Source: Streptomyces bungoensis
GTDB lineage: Bacteria > Actinomycetota > Actinomycetes > Streptomycetales > Streptomycetaceae
Assembly: GCF_001514215.1 (NCBI RefSeq)
Contig: NZ_KQ948851.1
Location: forward strand, 947,153 to 1,011,152
Length of the DNA stretch: 64,000 nucleotides
Direction of reading: 5' to 3'
Below are positions 7,936 to 16,572 of the stretch, piece after piece. The first letter of the stretch is position 1. Each line of letters begins with the position of its first letter. Below the pieces are notes generated by a model. The model had not been told where the DNA came from, did not search any database, and saw only the letters and a list, made by a program, of their open reading frames with translations. A program made the translations under genes and the position numbers.

Positions 7936-9054
7936 ATGGACCTTCCGGGCCCGGACCCGACTCCCGCACCCGACCCGCCGGTCCCGCCCCCGTACCCGAC
8001 GGACAGCATGTGGAGCACCGTGAAACGCCTGCAGTGGCCGAGCTGGATGCCGATCGACCCGTACATCGTGCTGCTGGTCGCCACGGTGGGCCTCGCCGCG
8101 CTCCTCCCGGCCCACGGCACCGGCGCCCAGGTGGCCTCCGGGGCGTCCACCGCCGCGATCGCGCTGCTGTTCTTCCTCTACGGCGCCCGGCTCTCCACCC
8201 GTGAGGCGCTGGACGGCCTGCGCCACTGGCGCCTGCACATCACCGTGCTGGCCTGCACCTTCGTCGTCTTCCCGCTGCTCGGGCTGGCCGCCCGCGCACT
8301 GGTGCCGGTGCTGCTGACCCAGCCCCTGTACCAGGGCCTGCTCTTCCTGACCCTGGTGCCGTCCACGATCCAGTCGTCGATCGCCTTCACCTCGATCGCC
8401 CGCGGAAACGTGCCCGCCGCCATCTGCGCGGGCTCGTTCTCCTCCCTCGTCGGCATCGTCGTCACCCCGCTGCTGGCGGCCGGCCTGCTCGGCAGCAGCG
8501 GCGGCGGGTTCTCCGCCGACTCGCTCGTGAAGATCGTGCTGCAGCTGCTGGTGCCGTTCCTGGCCGGGCAGCTGCTGCGCCGCTGGATCGGGGGCTTCGT
8601 CGCCCGGCACCGCACGGTCCTCGGCCTGGTCGACCGCGGCTCCATCCTGCTGGTCGTCTACACCGCGTTCAGCGAGGGCGTGACCCAGGGCATCTGGCAC
8701 CAGGTCAGCGCCGTCCGGATGGGCGGTCTGCTCGTCGTCGAGGCCGCCGTGCTGGCCGTGATGCTCACCCTGACCTGGTACGGCGGCAGGGCGCTCGGCT
8801 TCGGCCGGGAGGACCGGATCGCCCTTCAGTTCGCCGGGTCCAAGAAGTCCCTGGCCTCCGGTCTGCCCATGGCGAGCGTCCTGTTCGGCGCCCATGCCTC
8901 CCTCGCCGTGCTGCCGCTGATGCTCTTCCACCAGATGCAGCTCATGGTGTGCGCGGTCATCGCCAAGCGGCGCGCCCGCGACCCGGAGACGGACCCGGGG
9001 CGATCAGCCCCGGACGCGGTCCCGGGGCAGCCGGAGCACGGGGTCCTTCGCTGA
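7936..9054 (+). CDS. SBF/bile-acid:Na+ symporter-like membrane transporter
   Basis: A 372-residue polytopic membrane protein with about nine or ten hydrophobic segments, of the SBF-like/CPA superfamily (bacterial relatives of YfeH and bile acid:sodium symporters). Conserved features are LYGARLSTREAL in the first helical repeat, PSTIQSSIAFTSIARGN, and FAGSKKSLASGLPMA in the second core. The start is uncertain. The ATG at 7936 has a perfect AGGAGG only 3 bases upstream and adds a proline-rich tail; an ATG at 8008 or a GTG at 8020 would begin nearer the conserved region. It lies divergent from the LysR gene and is probably its target. Confidence 0.8.
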   Translation: MDLPGPDPTPAPDPPVPPPYPTDSMWSTVKRLQWPSWMPIDPYIVLLVATVGLAALLPAHGTGAQVASGASTAAIALLFFLYGARLSTREALDGLRHWRLHITVLACTFVVFPLLGLAARALVPVLLTQPLYQGLLFLTLVPSTIQSSIAFTSIARGNVPAAICAGSFSSLVGIVVTPLLAAGLLGSSGGGFSADSLVKIVLQLLVPFLAGQLLRRWIGGFVARHRTVLGLVDRGSILLVVYTAFSEGVTQGIWHQVSAVRMGGLLVVEAAVLAVMLTLTWYGGRALGFGREDRIALQFAGSKKSLASGLPMASVLFGAHASLAVLPLMLFHQMQLMVCAVIAKRRARDPETDPGRSAPDAVPGQPEHGVLR

Positions 9055-9067
9055 CGGCCGCGCGGGC

Positions 9068-9247
9068 CTACGGGCGCAGGACGACCGTGCCGAGGTTGCG
9101 CCGGGCGGTGATCACCTCGTGCGCCGCCGCCGCGTCCTCCAGCGCGAACTCGCCGTGCACCGCGGGCCTCAGGACGCCGTCGGCGAACAGCCGCCACAGC
9201 TCCTGCCGCCGGCGCTCGTACAGCTCCGGCCGGTTCCGGGTGCTCGC
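9068..9247 (-). pseudogene. C-terminal remnant of an NAD(P)H:quinone/zinc-type dehydrogenase
   Basis: About 55 minus-strand codons (RPELYERRRQELWRLFADGVLRP through HEVITARRNLGTVVLRP, stop TAG at 9068) match the extreme C terminus of medium-chain quinone oxidoreductases. The catalytic and Rossmann domains are absent. The frame runs without a break into unrelated sequence near 9247. See the neighbouring MarR remnant. Confidence 0.7.
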
Positions 9248-9317
9248 CCCCCTGTCGGCGGCCGAACGCGAGCAGTTCATGGACCTGTTGATCCGGATTT
9301 CCGGCACGGACGGCTGA
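9242..9317 (+). pseudogene. C-terminal remnant of a MarR-type regulator
   Basis: About 24 plus-strand codons (LAPLSAAEREQFMDLLIRI, stop TGA) resemble the C-terminal helix of MarR-family regulators. The winged-helix domain is missing. It abuts the dehydrogenase remnant tail-out, so both genes lost their 5' parts in a single event. Confidence 0.5.
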
Positions 9318-9336
9318 CGGCGGTTAACGTTCCGTC

Positions 9337-9864
9337 ATGACCGCAGCTCCCGTGCTCGATCCGCAGCGCACCGCACTCGTCCTCGTCGACCTGATGGACC
9401 GCATCGTCGCGCTGCCCCTGGAACCCCGCAAAGGCACCGACGTGCTCTCCGCAGCCCAGGAACTGGCGGCGGCCTTCCGCTCCGCCGGCGCGCTCGTCGT
9501 GCTGATCCGGGTCGAACGCCCCTCGGCCGCCGAACAGCCGCCCGGCAGCGCCCTGGTCGCGGGTCTGCGCAGGGACGGCGACCTGGAGGTGGTCAAGCGG
9601 ACCATCGGCGGCTTCCAGGGCACGGACCTCGACGCGCGCCTGCGGGAGCGCGGCATCCGCACGCTGGTGTTCGGCGGGATCGCCACCAACCTCGGCGTCG
9701 AGTCCACCGCCCGCGCCGCCGCCGACCTCGGCTACGACCTGGTCTTCGCCGAGGACGCCATGGCCGCCTTCACCGCCGCCGAGCACGAGGCGTCGGTCCG
9801 CCTCGACTTCCCCCGGCTGGGCACCGTGACGAAGGCGGCGGACCTGGACTTCGCACACGGCTGA
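9337..9864 (+). CDS. isochorismatase-family hydrolase (cysteine-less)
   Basis: A 175-residue isochorismatase-fold protein. The family Asp lies in VLVDLMD, the Lys in VVKRTIGGF, and the cis-peptide/nucleophile loop is [16 protein letters not shown]. The residue usually occupied by the catalytic Cys is Gly (TNLGVES). That is seen in isochorismatase-like proteins that hydrolyse vinyl ethers rather than amides, and in many Streptomyces paralogues. The start ATG at 9337 has a weak ribosome site. A hairpin follows. Substrate unknown. Confidence 0.85.
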   Translation: MTAAPVLDPQRTALVLVDLMDRIVALPLEPRKGTDVLSAAQELAAAFRSAGALVVLIRVERPSAAEQPPGSALVAGLRRDGDLEVVKRTIGGFQGTDLDARLRERGIRTLVFGGIATNLGVESTARAAADLGYDLVFAEDAMAAFTAAEHEASVRLDFPRLGTVTKAADLDFAHG

Positions 9865-9865
9865 G

Positions 9866-9890
9866 CCGCCGCCCGCCCGGCGGGCGGCGG
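9866..9890 (+). terminator. hairpin after isochorismatase-family gene
   Basis: A G+C-rich stem (CCGCCGCCCG at 9866 with its complement ending at 9890) begins 2 bases after the stop codon. A second G+C-rich hairpin follows near 9915-9940 and may serve the convergent fdhD gene. Confidence 0.65.
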
Positions 9891-9968
9891 AACACGGCGT
9901 GACCCCTTCACGGCGCGGGGGCCGTTCCCCGCCGGCGGGGGTCCCTCCGGCGTGCCGCGGGCCGCCGG

Positions 9969-10817
9969 TCAGCCCTGCGCGGCAGCGGCCCGCAGGGTGA
10001 CGCGGTCCTCGCCCGCGTACACGTTCATCGAGCCGCCCCGCAGGAAGCCCACCAGGGTCAGCCCCGTCTCGGCGGCCAGGTCCACCGCCAGCGACGACGG
10101 CGCCGACACCGCGGCCAGCACCGGGATGCCCGCCATGACCGCCTTCTGCGCCAGCTCGAACGAAGCCCGCCCCGAGACCAGCAGGATCGTCCGGGACAGC
10201 GGCAGGTCGCCGTTCTGCAGCGCGCGCCCGACCAGTTTGTCGACCGCGTTGTGCCGCCCCACGTCCTCCCGTATGTCCAGCAGCTCCCCGTCCTCGGTGA
10301 ACAGGGCCGCCGCGTGCAGGCCGCCGGTCCGGTCGAACACCCGCTGGGCCTCCCTCAGCCGGTCGGGCAGGCCCGCCAGCAGTTCGGGCGTGACCCGGAC
10401 CGGGGGCGTGTCGGCGATCGGCCAGCGGGCGGTCGTCCGCACGGCGTCCAGGCTGGCCTTGCCGCACAGCCCGCACGAGGAGGAGGTGTAGACGTTGCGC
10501 TCCAGGGTGAACTCGGGCAGCGCGACGCCGGGCGCGGTTCGCACGTCGACCACGTTGTAGGTGTTCGCCCCGTCCGCCGTCGCACCCGCGCAGTAGACGA
10601 TGTTCATCAGGTCGGACGCCGCCGCCAGCACCCCCTCGCTCACCAGGAACCCCGCCGCCAGCGCGAAGTCGTCCCCCGGCGTGCGCATCGTGATCGCGAG
10701 AGCCTTGCCGTTCAGCCGGATCTCCAGCGGTTCCTCGGCGACGAGCGTGTCCGGCCGGGTGGAGACCGACCCGTCCCGGATCCGGAGGACCTTGCGTCGT
10801 TCCGTGACTCGTCCCAT
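9969..10817 (-). CDS. fdhD: formate dehydrogenase accessory sulfurtransferase FdhD
   Basis: A 282-residue FdhD homologue. It transfers sulfur from a cysteine desulfurase to the Mo-bis-MGD cofactor of formate dehydrogenase-type enzymes. The family hallmark cysteine pair is present in SSCGLCGK, along with PGDDFALAAGFL, the cofactor-binding EDVGRHNAVDKLVG, and SGRASFELAQK. The start ATG at 10817 has AGGA close upstream and is 8 bases after the stop of a decayed Fe-S/molybdopterin-type gene. The pair was once an operon, and fdhD now follows a dead gene. The client enzyme is not in the window. Confidence 0.93.
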   Translation of the reverse strand: MGRVTERRKVLRIRDGSVSTRPDTLVAEEPLEIRLNGKALAITMRTPGDDFALAAGFLVSEGVLAAASDLMNIVYCAGATADGANTYNVVDVRTAPGVALPEFTLERNVYTSSSCGLCGKASLDAVRTTARWPIADTPPVRVTPELLAGLPDRLREAQRVFDRTGGLHAAALFTEDGELLDIREDVGRHNAVDKLVGRALQNGDLPLSRTILLVSGRASFELAQKAVMAGIPVLAAVSAPSSLAVDLAAETGLTLVGFLRGGSMNVYAGEDRVTLRAAAAQG

Positions 10818-10824
10818 GTCCTGA

Positions 10825-11100
10825 TCAGCCCCGGTTCTGTACGTGCTGGTGGCCGAAACGGCCCTAGATGCAGAGGTTGCCGTGGGTCACCGGGCCGTCG
10901 TGCGGCGAGGTGACCCTGACGATCTCATTGTCCTGCACATGGAGCGTGACTTGCGGCCCATGCCGCAGTGGGCGCACACCGTGGTCGTCTCCGTCTGCCG
11001 GGACTCGTCCCAGGTACCCGCCGCACGCGTCTCCAACTCAGACCGGAACGACAGCGCGCCCGCCGGGTGGCCGGCGCCGGCAAGGGTGCGGGAGCCGACA
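10825..11100 (-). pseudogene. C-terminal relic of a 2Fe-2S/molybdopterin oxidoreductase-type protein
   Basis: Minus-strand sequence upstream of fdhD reads as the C-terminal region of a formate-dehydrogenase/NADH-dehydrogenase-G-like protein. It runs from GALSFRSELE through TWDESRQTETTTVCAHCGMG, then in another frame TLHVQDNEIVRVTSP and THGNLCI-stop-GRFGHQHVQNRG. There is at least one single-base frameshift after CGMG, within about 10950-10960. An in-frame TAG at 10864-10866 sits where a Lys codon is expected. The upstream part of the gene is gone. Confidence 0.75.
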
Positions 11101-11202
11101 ACTCGTACGCCGGTTTCCTGTGGCCTTGCCCGCCGCCGTACCCGCGAGTCACTGCTCAGACTGAGGGTCCCGCCACTCACGGAACACGAGGGGGACCCCG
11201 CC

Positions 11203-12150
11203 ATGAACGGCTCGCGCATCACCGCCGTCGGCCACTACCAGCCCGCCCGGGTGCTCACCAACGACGACCTGGCCGGCATGGTCGACACCAGCGACGCGTG
11301 GATCCGCAGCCGGGTGGGCATCCGGACCCGGCACCTCGCCGGCCCCGACGAACCCGTCGACGAACTGGCCGCGCACGCCGCCGCCAAGGCCCTCGCCGCA
11401 GCCGGCCTCGCCCCCGGCGACATCGACCTGGTGCTCGTCGCCACCTCCACCGCGATCGACCGCTCCCCGAACACCGCCGCCCGCGTCGCCGCCCGGCTCG
11501 GCATCCCGCAGCCGGCCGCCATGGACGTCAACGTGGTCTGCGCCGGGTTCACCCACGCCCTCGCCACCGCCGACCACACGGTCCGGGCGGGCGCGGCCAC
11601 CCGCGCGCTGGTCATCGGCGCCGACAAGATGTCCGAGGTCACCGACTGGACCGACCGCACCACCTGCGTCCTGGTCGGCGACGGGGCCGGGGCCGCCGTG
11701 GTCGAGGCCTGCCGGCCGGGCGAGGAGCCCGGCATCGGGCCGGTGCTGTGGGGGTCGGTGCCCCAGATGGGCAACGCCGTGCGCATCGAGGGCACGCCGC
11801 CCCGGTTCGCCCAGGAGGGGCAGAGCGTCTACCGCTGGGCCACCACGCAGCTGCCGCCCATCGCCCGGCGCGCCTGCGAGAAGGCCGGCGTCGAGCCGGC
11901 CGACCTGGCCGCGGTCGTCCTGCACCAGGCCAACCTGCGCATCATCGAGCCGCTCGCCCACAAGATCGGCGCCGTCAACGCCGTGGTCGCGCGCGACGTC
12001 ACCGAGTCCGGTAACACCTCCGCGGCCAGCATCCCCCTCGCCCTGTCCAAGCTCCTGGAGCGCGGAGCGGTCCGCAGCGGCGACACGGCCCTGCTGTTCG
12101 GCTTCGGCGGCAACCTCTCCTACGCCGGGCAGGTCGTACGGTGCCCGTGA
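11203..12150 (+). CDS. beta-ketoacyl-ACP synthase III-like (FabH paralogue)
   Basis: A 315-residue KAS III-family thiolase-fold enzyme. The Cys-His-Asn triad is complete: Cys113 in VVCAGFTHA, His241 in LHQANLR and Asn271 in ESGNTSAAS. Family length is normal. KAS III condenses an acyl-CoA with malonyl-ACP. This copy stands alone rather than beside fabD/acpP, so it is more likely a secondary-metabolism or starter-unit paralogue than the housekeeping FabH. The ATG at 11203 has GAGGGGGA upstream. A GntR-family gene follows 132 bases later on the same strand. Confidence 0.88.
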   Translation: MNGSRITAVGHYQPARVLTNDDLAGMVDTSDAWIRSRVGIRTRHLAGPDEPVDELAAHAAAKALAAAGLAPGDIDLVLVATSTAIDRSPNTAARVAARLGIPQPAAMDVNVVCAGFTHALATADHTVRAGAATRALVIGADKMSEVTDWTDRTTCVLVGDGAGAAVVEACRPGEEPGIGPVLWGSVPQMGNAVRIEGTPPRFAQEGQSVYRWATTQLPPIARRACEKAGVEPADLAAVVLHQANLRIIEPLAHKIGAVNAVVARDVTESGNTSAASIPLALSKLLERGAVRSGDTALLFGFGGNLSYAGQVVRCP

Positions 12151-12282
12151 CGCGACCCGGCGCCCGGATGTGACGCGGTAGACGCCCGCGCGCGGCCGGC
12201 GCGCGCCGCGGACTGCAGACGATGGACGGATACTGCCTCGTGCGTACCGCCCCGGTACCGCATGCCGAGGAGGGGGACCGCG

Positions 12283-12960
12283 ATGTCGTCGACCGGACTG
12301 CCGCAGGGGGCCGTGCCCAGGCTGGAGCGCCCCGGCCCGCTGCGAGACCGTGTCTACCAGGCGCTGCTCGAGCTGATCGGCACCCGCGCCCTGCGGCCCG
12401 GCCGGCACCTCGTGGAGAGCGAACTCGCCGGTCACCTGGGCGTCTCCCGGCAGCCGGTGCGCGAGGCGCTGCAGCGGCTGAGCACCGAGGGCTGGGTCGA
12501 CCTCAGGCCCGCCCAGGGCGCGTTCGTGCACGAGCCGACGGAGGACGAGGCCGACCAGCTCCTGACCGTCCGCACGCTCCTGGAGGCGGAGGCGGCACGG
12601 CTCGCCGCGGCCCATGCCGGCACCTCCGGCGCCGCCGCCCTGGAGGAGCTGTGTGCCGAGGGCGAGCAGGCGGTGGCGGCCGAGGACGTGCACCGCGCGG
12701 TGGCCCTCGACGCGGCCTTCCACTCCAAGGTGATGGAGCTGGCGGGCAACGCGGTGCTCGCCGAACTGGCCGCCCAGGTCGACCGGCGGGTCCGCTGGTA
12801 CTGCGCGCCGGTGGCCCGGCAGCGGGGCCGGCAGTCCTGGATCGAGCACCGAGAGCTGATCACCGCGATCGCCGCCCGGGACGAACAGCGCGCCACCCAC
12901 CTGATGCGCGCACACACCGAGCACACCCGGCGGTCGCACCAGGAGCGCGACGCGACCTGA
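12283..12960 (+). CDS. GntR-family (FadR/FCD) transcriptional regulator
   Basis: A 225-residue FadR-subfamily regulator. The N-terminal winged helix spans about residues 15-80, with the recognition region VSRQPVREALQRL. An all-helical FCD domain follows, with metal/effector-binding residues in DAAFHSKVMELAGN and the His of EHRELITAI. The ATG at 12283 is preferred over one at 12262 because GAGGAGGGGG precedes it at good spacing. It may regulate the upstream KAS III gene or the carbon pathway around it, which is inference from proximity. Confidence 0.88.
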   Translation: MSSTGLPQGAVPRLERPGPLRDRVYQALLELIGTRALRPGRHLVESELAGHLGVSRQPVREALQRLSTEGWVDLRPAQGAFVHEPTEDEADQLLTVRTLLEAEAARLAAAHAGTSGAAALEELCAEGEQAVAAEDVHRAVALDAAFHSKVMELAGNAVLAELAAQVDRRVRWYCAPVARQRGRQSWIEHRELITAIAARDEQRATHLMRAHTEHTRRSHQERDAT

Positions 12961-13124
12961 CCGGCCGCCGGGCAAGGCGCGACATGCGCGCACGAGGTGT
13001 CAGCCCGCTCACTCGCCGTAGCACCTGGCGCACGGATACGCAGGTGAAACGCACTCCGAAACCTTGGTATTGTTGTGCCTGTCGCCGCGGGGAACACACA
13101 TCCCCGCCAGGCGGCAGACACCTG

Positions 13125-13212
13125 GTCCGGGTGGCGGAATGGCAGACGCGCTAGCTTGAGGTGCTAGTGCCCTTTATCGGGCGTGGGGGTTCAAGTCCCC
13201 CCTCGGACACCA
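13125..13212 (+). tRNA. tRNA-Leu (GAG), CCA encoded
   Basis: An 88-base class II tRNA. The acceptor arms GTCCGGG (13125-13131) and CTCGGAC (13202-13208) pair over 7 bp with one G-U, followed by A and an encoded CCA. The anticodon stem CTAGC/GCTAG encloses the loop TTGAGGT with anticodon GAG. A long variable arm (TGCCC...GGGCG) and the T-loop GTTCAAG are present. It decodes CUC/CUU leucine codons. Confidence 0.95.
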
Positions 13213-13229
13213 TGCGTCGACAAGACGAT

Positions 13230-13265
13230 GAAGAGGGCCCCGACCTTGCGGTCGGGGCCCTCTTC
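13230..13265. terminator. bidirectional terminator between tRNA-Leu and L,D-transpeptidase
   Basis: A perfect 16-bp stem with a TTGC loop (13230-13245 with 13250-13265) separates the tRNA gene from the convergent L,D-transpeptidase gene. Confidence 0.85.
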
Positions 13266-13275
13266 GCGTGGGTCC

Positions 13276-14514
13276 TCAGGGGGTCGCGCTGCCGGAGACC
13301 CACTCGGTCCACGGCATGTTCCAGTCGCTGAGGCCGTTGCCCGGGGCCAGCGGGGTCTTGTCCTGGGAGTTCTTGACGACCACGATGTCGCCGATCATCG
13401 AGTTGTCGAAGAACCACGCGGCGGGCAGCCTGCCGTCGCCGCCGCCCCGGATGTCCTTCAGGCCGACGCAGCCGTGGCTGGTGTTGACCTTGCCGAAGAC
13501 CGAGTCGGCGCCCCAGTAGTTGCCGTGGATGAACGTGCCCGAGTCGGTCAGGCGCATGGCGTGCGGCACGGCCTGGATGTCGTACGCGGGCTTGCCGTCC
13601 TTCGTGAGGCCGACGCTCGCACCGTTCATGTGGATCTGCCGGTACTTCTCGGAGATGACCATCCGGCCGTTGTACGTCGGGTGCTCGGCGCTGCCGGACG
13701 AGATCGGGATGGTCCTGATCGTCTTGCCGTCCCGGACGACGGTCATCTGCTTCGTCCTGGCGTCGACGGTGCTGATCTGGCTCCGGCCGATCTTGAACGT
13801 GACCGTCCGCTGGGCGCCGTGCACGTGGAGCTTGACGGTGACGGTCGAACCGGGCTTCCAGTAGTTCTCGGGGCGGAAGTCCAGGCGGGTGCCGCCGAAC
13901 CAGTGGCCGACGACCCGCTGGCCGCTGCTGGAGCTGACCTGGATCTCCGACTGCACGGCGGCCTTGTCGCTGATCGCCTTGGCGAAGGTGACCGTCACCG
14001 GCATGCCCACGCCGACGGTCGAGCCGTTCTCGGGGGAGAGGTGCCCGACGAAGTCGTTGGCCGGGGAGACCGTGGTGATCGTCGCGCCTGCGCTGGCGGA
14101 GCGGCCCTGGGCGTCCACGGCCTCCGCGGCGATCTGGTACTTGGTGGCCCGCTCCAGCCGGCCGTCCGGCTTCCAGGACGTGCCGTCCGCGGCCAGGGTG
14201 CCCGGAACCTCGGTACCGGTCGCGACGGCGGTCATGGTCACCTTGGTGAGCTTGCCGTCGGTGACGCTGACGGCGACGGGGCGGTCGATCCCGACGTTGT
14301 ACGCACCTTGCCCGGGCGTGAACCTGATGCGGGCGTCGGACGCGTCCTGGGTGCCCGCCTGACCCGCCGGAGCCTGCGCTTTCGGGGGGCTCCCGGCGTC
14401 GTTTCCGCCGGTGGCGGCGCCGGCGGTGCCGCCGAGGGCCGTGAGTGCGAGGACGCCGCCGAACACGCCGGCCGTGGCCATCAGCCCGGTGCGTCGTTTA
14501 CGTGCCGTGATCAA
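13276..14514 (-). CDS. L,D-transpeptidase with Ig-like domains (LdtMt2 type)
   Basis: A 412-residue exported peptidoglycan cross-linking enzyme that forms 3->3 meso-DAP bonds. A basic N terminus (ITARKRRTGL) and hydrophobic segment form a signal peptide/anchor without a lipobox Cys. A disordered Gly/Pro/Ala linker and two bacterial Ig-like modules follow. The YkuD catalytic domain ends with the active-site FIHGNYW and TSHGCVGL, containing the catalytic Cys and both His. I chose TTG at 14512-14514 as start, since GGAG lies 6 bases upstream and the longer frame to 14601 lacks a site. It probably acts outside the cytoplasmic membrane. Confidence 0.9.
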   Translation of the reverse strand: MITARKRRTGLMATAGVFGGVLALTALGGTAGAATGGNDAGSPPKAQAPAGQAGTQDASDARIRFTPGQGAYNVGIDRPVAVSVTDGKLTKVTMTAVATGTEVPGTLAADGTSWKPDGRLERATKYQIAAEAVDAQGRSASAGATITTVSPANDFVGHLSPENGSTVGVGMPVTVTFAKAISDKAAVQSEIQVSSSSGQRVVGHWFGGTRLDFRPENYWKPGSTVTVKLHVHGAQRTVTFKIGRSQISTVDARTKQMTVVRDGKTIRTIPISSGSAEHPTYNGRMVISEKYRQIHMNGASVGLTKDGKPAYDIQAVPHAMRLTDSGTFIHGNYWGADSVFGKVNTSHGCVGLKDIRGGGDGRLPAAWFFDNSMIGDIVVVKNSQDKTPLAPGNGLSDWNMPWTEWVSGSATP

Positions 14515-14658
14515 ACGCTTCTCCCATGCGACTGGTCGGTGGATTCCTGAGCTGGTTAACGGGGGGAGCGCAACCGGCTGCGAAAATCCACCTTTACGCA
14601 TTCATTCGCCTCGAAGGTAGTGATTGTGGCGAATTACACGCACCGTCCTGGGCGCGTT

Positions 14659-14692
14659 CCTGGGCGGGCGGCGCACCGACTGCCCGCCCAGG
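14659..14692 (-). terminator. hairpin downstream of the MFS gene
   Basis: An 11-bp perfect stem, CCTGGGCGGGC (14659-14669) and its complement (14682-14692), lies 23 bases past the minus-strand MFS stop codon. The rest of 14515-14715 is the upstream region of the L,D-transpeptidase. Confidence 0.7.
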
Positions 14693-14715
14693 CTCGTCGG
14701 GGGGTGGCCGTGGGA

Positions 14716-16425
14716 TCAGCCGCCCTGCTCGGCGAGGACCGCCAGTTCGCGATCCACCGCACGCTGGTGCTCCACCGCCTCCTCGCGGGCCCTGCGCGGG
14801 CTCCAGCGGCCGGCCATGACGAAGATGAACGGCAGGAAGATCAGTTGGCCGGCGGCGCAGATCAGCCACCAGGTGCGCCACTGTCCGGGGCCTTGGTCCG
14901 CGGCGCTCTTCACCTGGGATCCGTAGCGTCGCAGCAGCGCCAACTGCGGCTGGGCCTTGCGCACGGTCGCCAGGTCCTTCTCCCCGACCTCGCGGGCCGC
15001 CTGGGCCGCCAGTGCCGGCGGGACCGCGTTCGGGGGGTACGCCCCGAGCTTGGCGAAGAGCCGCGGGTGCGCGTCGATGACGGCCAGAGCGGGGGCGGCC
15101 CGGACGCTTGCGGCCTTCACCTCGGCTCCGTGCTCGACCAGTGGCGTCGCCGACGTCACCACGACCGGGACGAACGCCGTGGAGACCGCGACCACCGCCC
15201 GGATGATCCATCCCCACACGGCCAGGCCGGTCGCCGTGGCGGCCGGGTTCCGCTTCTCCACGGTCTCGGTGAAGCTCGCCATCCAGGGCGCGTAGGTGAC
15301 GCCGGTGAGCACACCGATGGCGACGAACAGTGCGGCGAAGGTGTAGTAACCGGTGCCCGGCTCCGTGGCGCGCAGGGCGAAGAGCGTGGTGGCCGCGAGC
15401 GAGCCGACGGCTCCGACGATCATGAACGGCTTGCGCACCCTCAGCCTGTCGGAGAGCAGCCCCGCCGCCACCAGTGCCACCGCGTTGGCCGCCCAGTACC
15501 AGTTGGCCAGCCCGTTGGTGCGCTGCTCGCTGTAGCCGAAGGTCGCGGCGAAGTAGACGACGAAGTTCCCCACGGCGCCGAAGTAGAGCAGGAGGAAGAG
15601 GCTGATGGCCGTGGCCGAGCCGACGATGTCCAGCCGCAGCATCTGCCGCCAGTGGCTCCCGGCCGCCGTCGCCGGACCCGCGCCCTTGGCTCGCGCCTCG
15701 ACGAGCGCACGGTCGCGGAGGCTCACCATGATCTGGTCCCGCAGCCGGGGCGACAGCTCGCGCAGTCCCAGGAGTGCCAGTGCGAAGACGGCGAGCCCGG
15801 CCCAGCCGGAGTAGCGCAGCTCGTCCTGCCAGCCGGCGAAGGACAGGGTGCTGCTGGTGACGACGGTGACGACCAGGCTCCCGATGACCGGGCCCATGGT
15901 CCAGTAGCCCATCGCGGTGGCTCGGCCGAGCTGCGGGGAGAAGTCCCGGATCAGTGCCGGAGTGGCCACCAGCACGATGCCCTCGATGAAGCTGAGGGCG
16001 GCGAAGAGCACCAGGTAGGTGCCCTTGTCCGGGGCGTTGGGCAGGCCGAGGAGGCTGAGCAGGGCGGCCATCAGAAGCCCGTAGACCACCATGTTGGCCC
16101 GGCCCCAGCGGTCGGCGAGACCCGCGACGAGCGAGGCGAAGGCGCCGACCCCGTTGCCGATGACGCTGACCCACACGAAGTAGCCGTAGGTCATGTGGAA
16201 GTGCGTGATGATCGACGTCGCGACCGCGTACTGCACGTAGAGGGCGTAGTACAGGACGACGGTGGTCAGCACCACGATCGCCAGGTACGCCATCCGGTGT
16301 GAGGTGACGGGGTAGTGGTCCAGCTCGCGGCGCCACAGCCGGGCGGCGCGGTGGGGGGTTTCCGGTGTGCCGGCGTCGGCCGGCCCGAGGTTCGTGTCGT
16401 CGGGCGAAGCGGGCATGGCAGTCAT
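14716..16425 (-). CDS. MFS transporter with extended late loop
   Basis: A 569-residue major facilitator superfamily transporter. Twelve or so hydrophobic segments are visible, with the MFS loop motif GLADRWGRANM after helix 2 and LSDRLRVRKPF in the second half. A hydrophilic stretch of about 90 residues (HGAEVKAASV through VKSAADQGPG) is inserted before the last membrane helix, giving an unusual length. The ATG at 16425 has CAGGAG 8 bases upstream; the frame stays open much further but without initiation signals. A perfect TetR-type palindrome lies 54 bases upstream. Substrate unknown, possibly an organic or aromatic acid by resemblance to metabolite:H+ symporters. Confidence 0.87.
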   Translation of the reverse strand: MTAMPASPDDTNLGPADAGTPETPHRAARLWRRELDHYPVTSHRMAYLAIVVLTTVVLYYALYVQYAVATSIITHFHMTYGYFVWVSVIGNGVGAFASLVAGLADRWGRANMVVYGLLMAALLSLLGLPNAPDKGTYLVLFAALSFIEGIVLVATPALIRDFSPQLGRATAMGYWTMGPVIGSLVVTVVTSSTLSFAGWQDELRYSGWAGLAVFALALLGLRELSPRLRDQIMVSLRDRALVEARAKGAGPATAAGSHWRQMLRLDIVGSATAISLFLLLYFGAVGNFVVYFAATFGYSEQRTNGLANWYWAANAVALVAAGLLSDRLRVRKPFMIVGAVGSLAATTLFALRATEPGTGYYTFAALFVAIGVLTGVTYAPWMASFTETVEKRNPAATATGLAVWGWIIRAVVAVSTAFVPVVVTSATPLVEHGAEVKAASVRAAPALAVIDAHPRLFAKLGAYPPNAVPPALAAQAAREVGEKDLATVRKAQPQLALLRRYGSQVKSAADQGPGQWRTWWLICAAGQLIFLPFIFVMAGRWSPRRAREEAVEHQRAVDRELAVLAEQGG

Positions 16426-16478
16426 GCGGCGGCTCCTGGAGTCGGCCCATGGGCCCGGTGGGATGTGCGCAGAGGCTA

Positions 16479-16496
16479 GTACCGACCAGTCGGTAC
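16479..16496. promoter_or_regulatory. perfect TetR-type palindrome upstream of the MFS gene
   Basis: GTACCGAC-CA-GTCGGTAC: 8-bp perfect arms and a 2-bp spacer, placed between the divergent MFS and methyltransferase genes. This form is typical of TetR/AcrR-family operators. No TetR gene is adjacent. Confidence 0.7.
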
Positions 16497-16572
16497 GACC
16501 TAGGGGTGTGCGGGGGGATACCGAAACGTGACCTCTCAGGGCCAGGACCCGAGGCGGCCTAGGATTGCCGTC

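Noticed and set aside
13125..13212. tRNA-Leu as an integration site for a mobile element
   Set aside because: No integrase gene or duplicated tRNA 3' end seen; the downstream gene is a normal L,D-transpeptidase.
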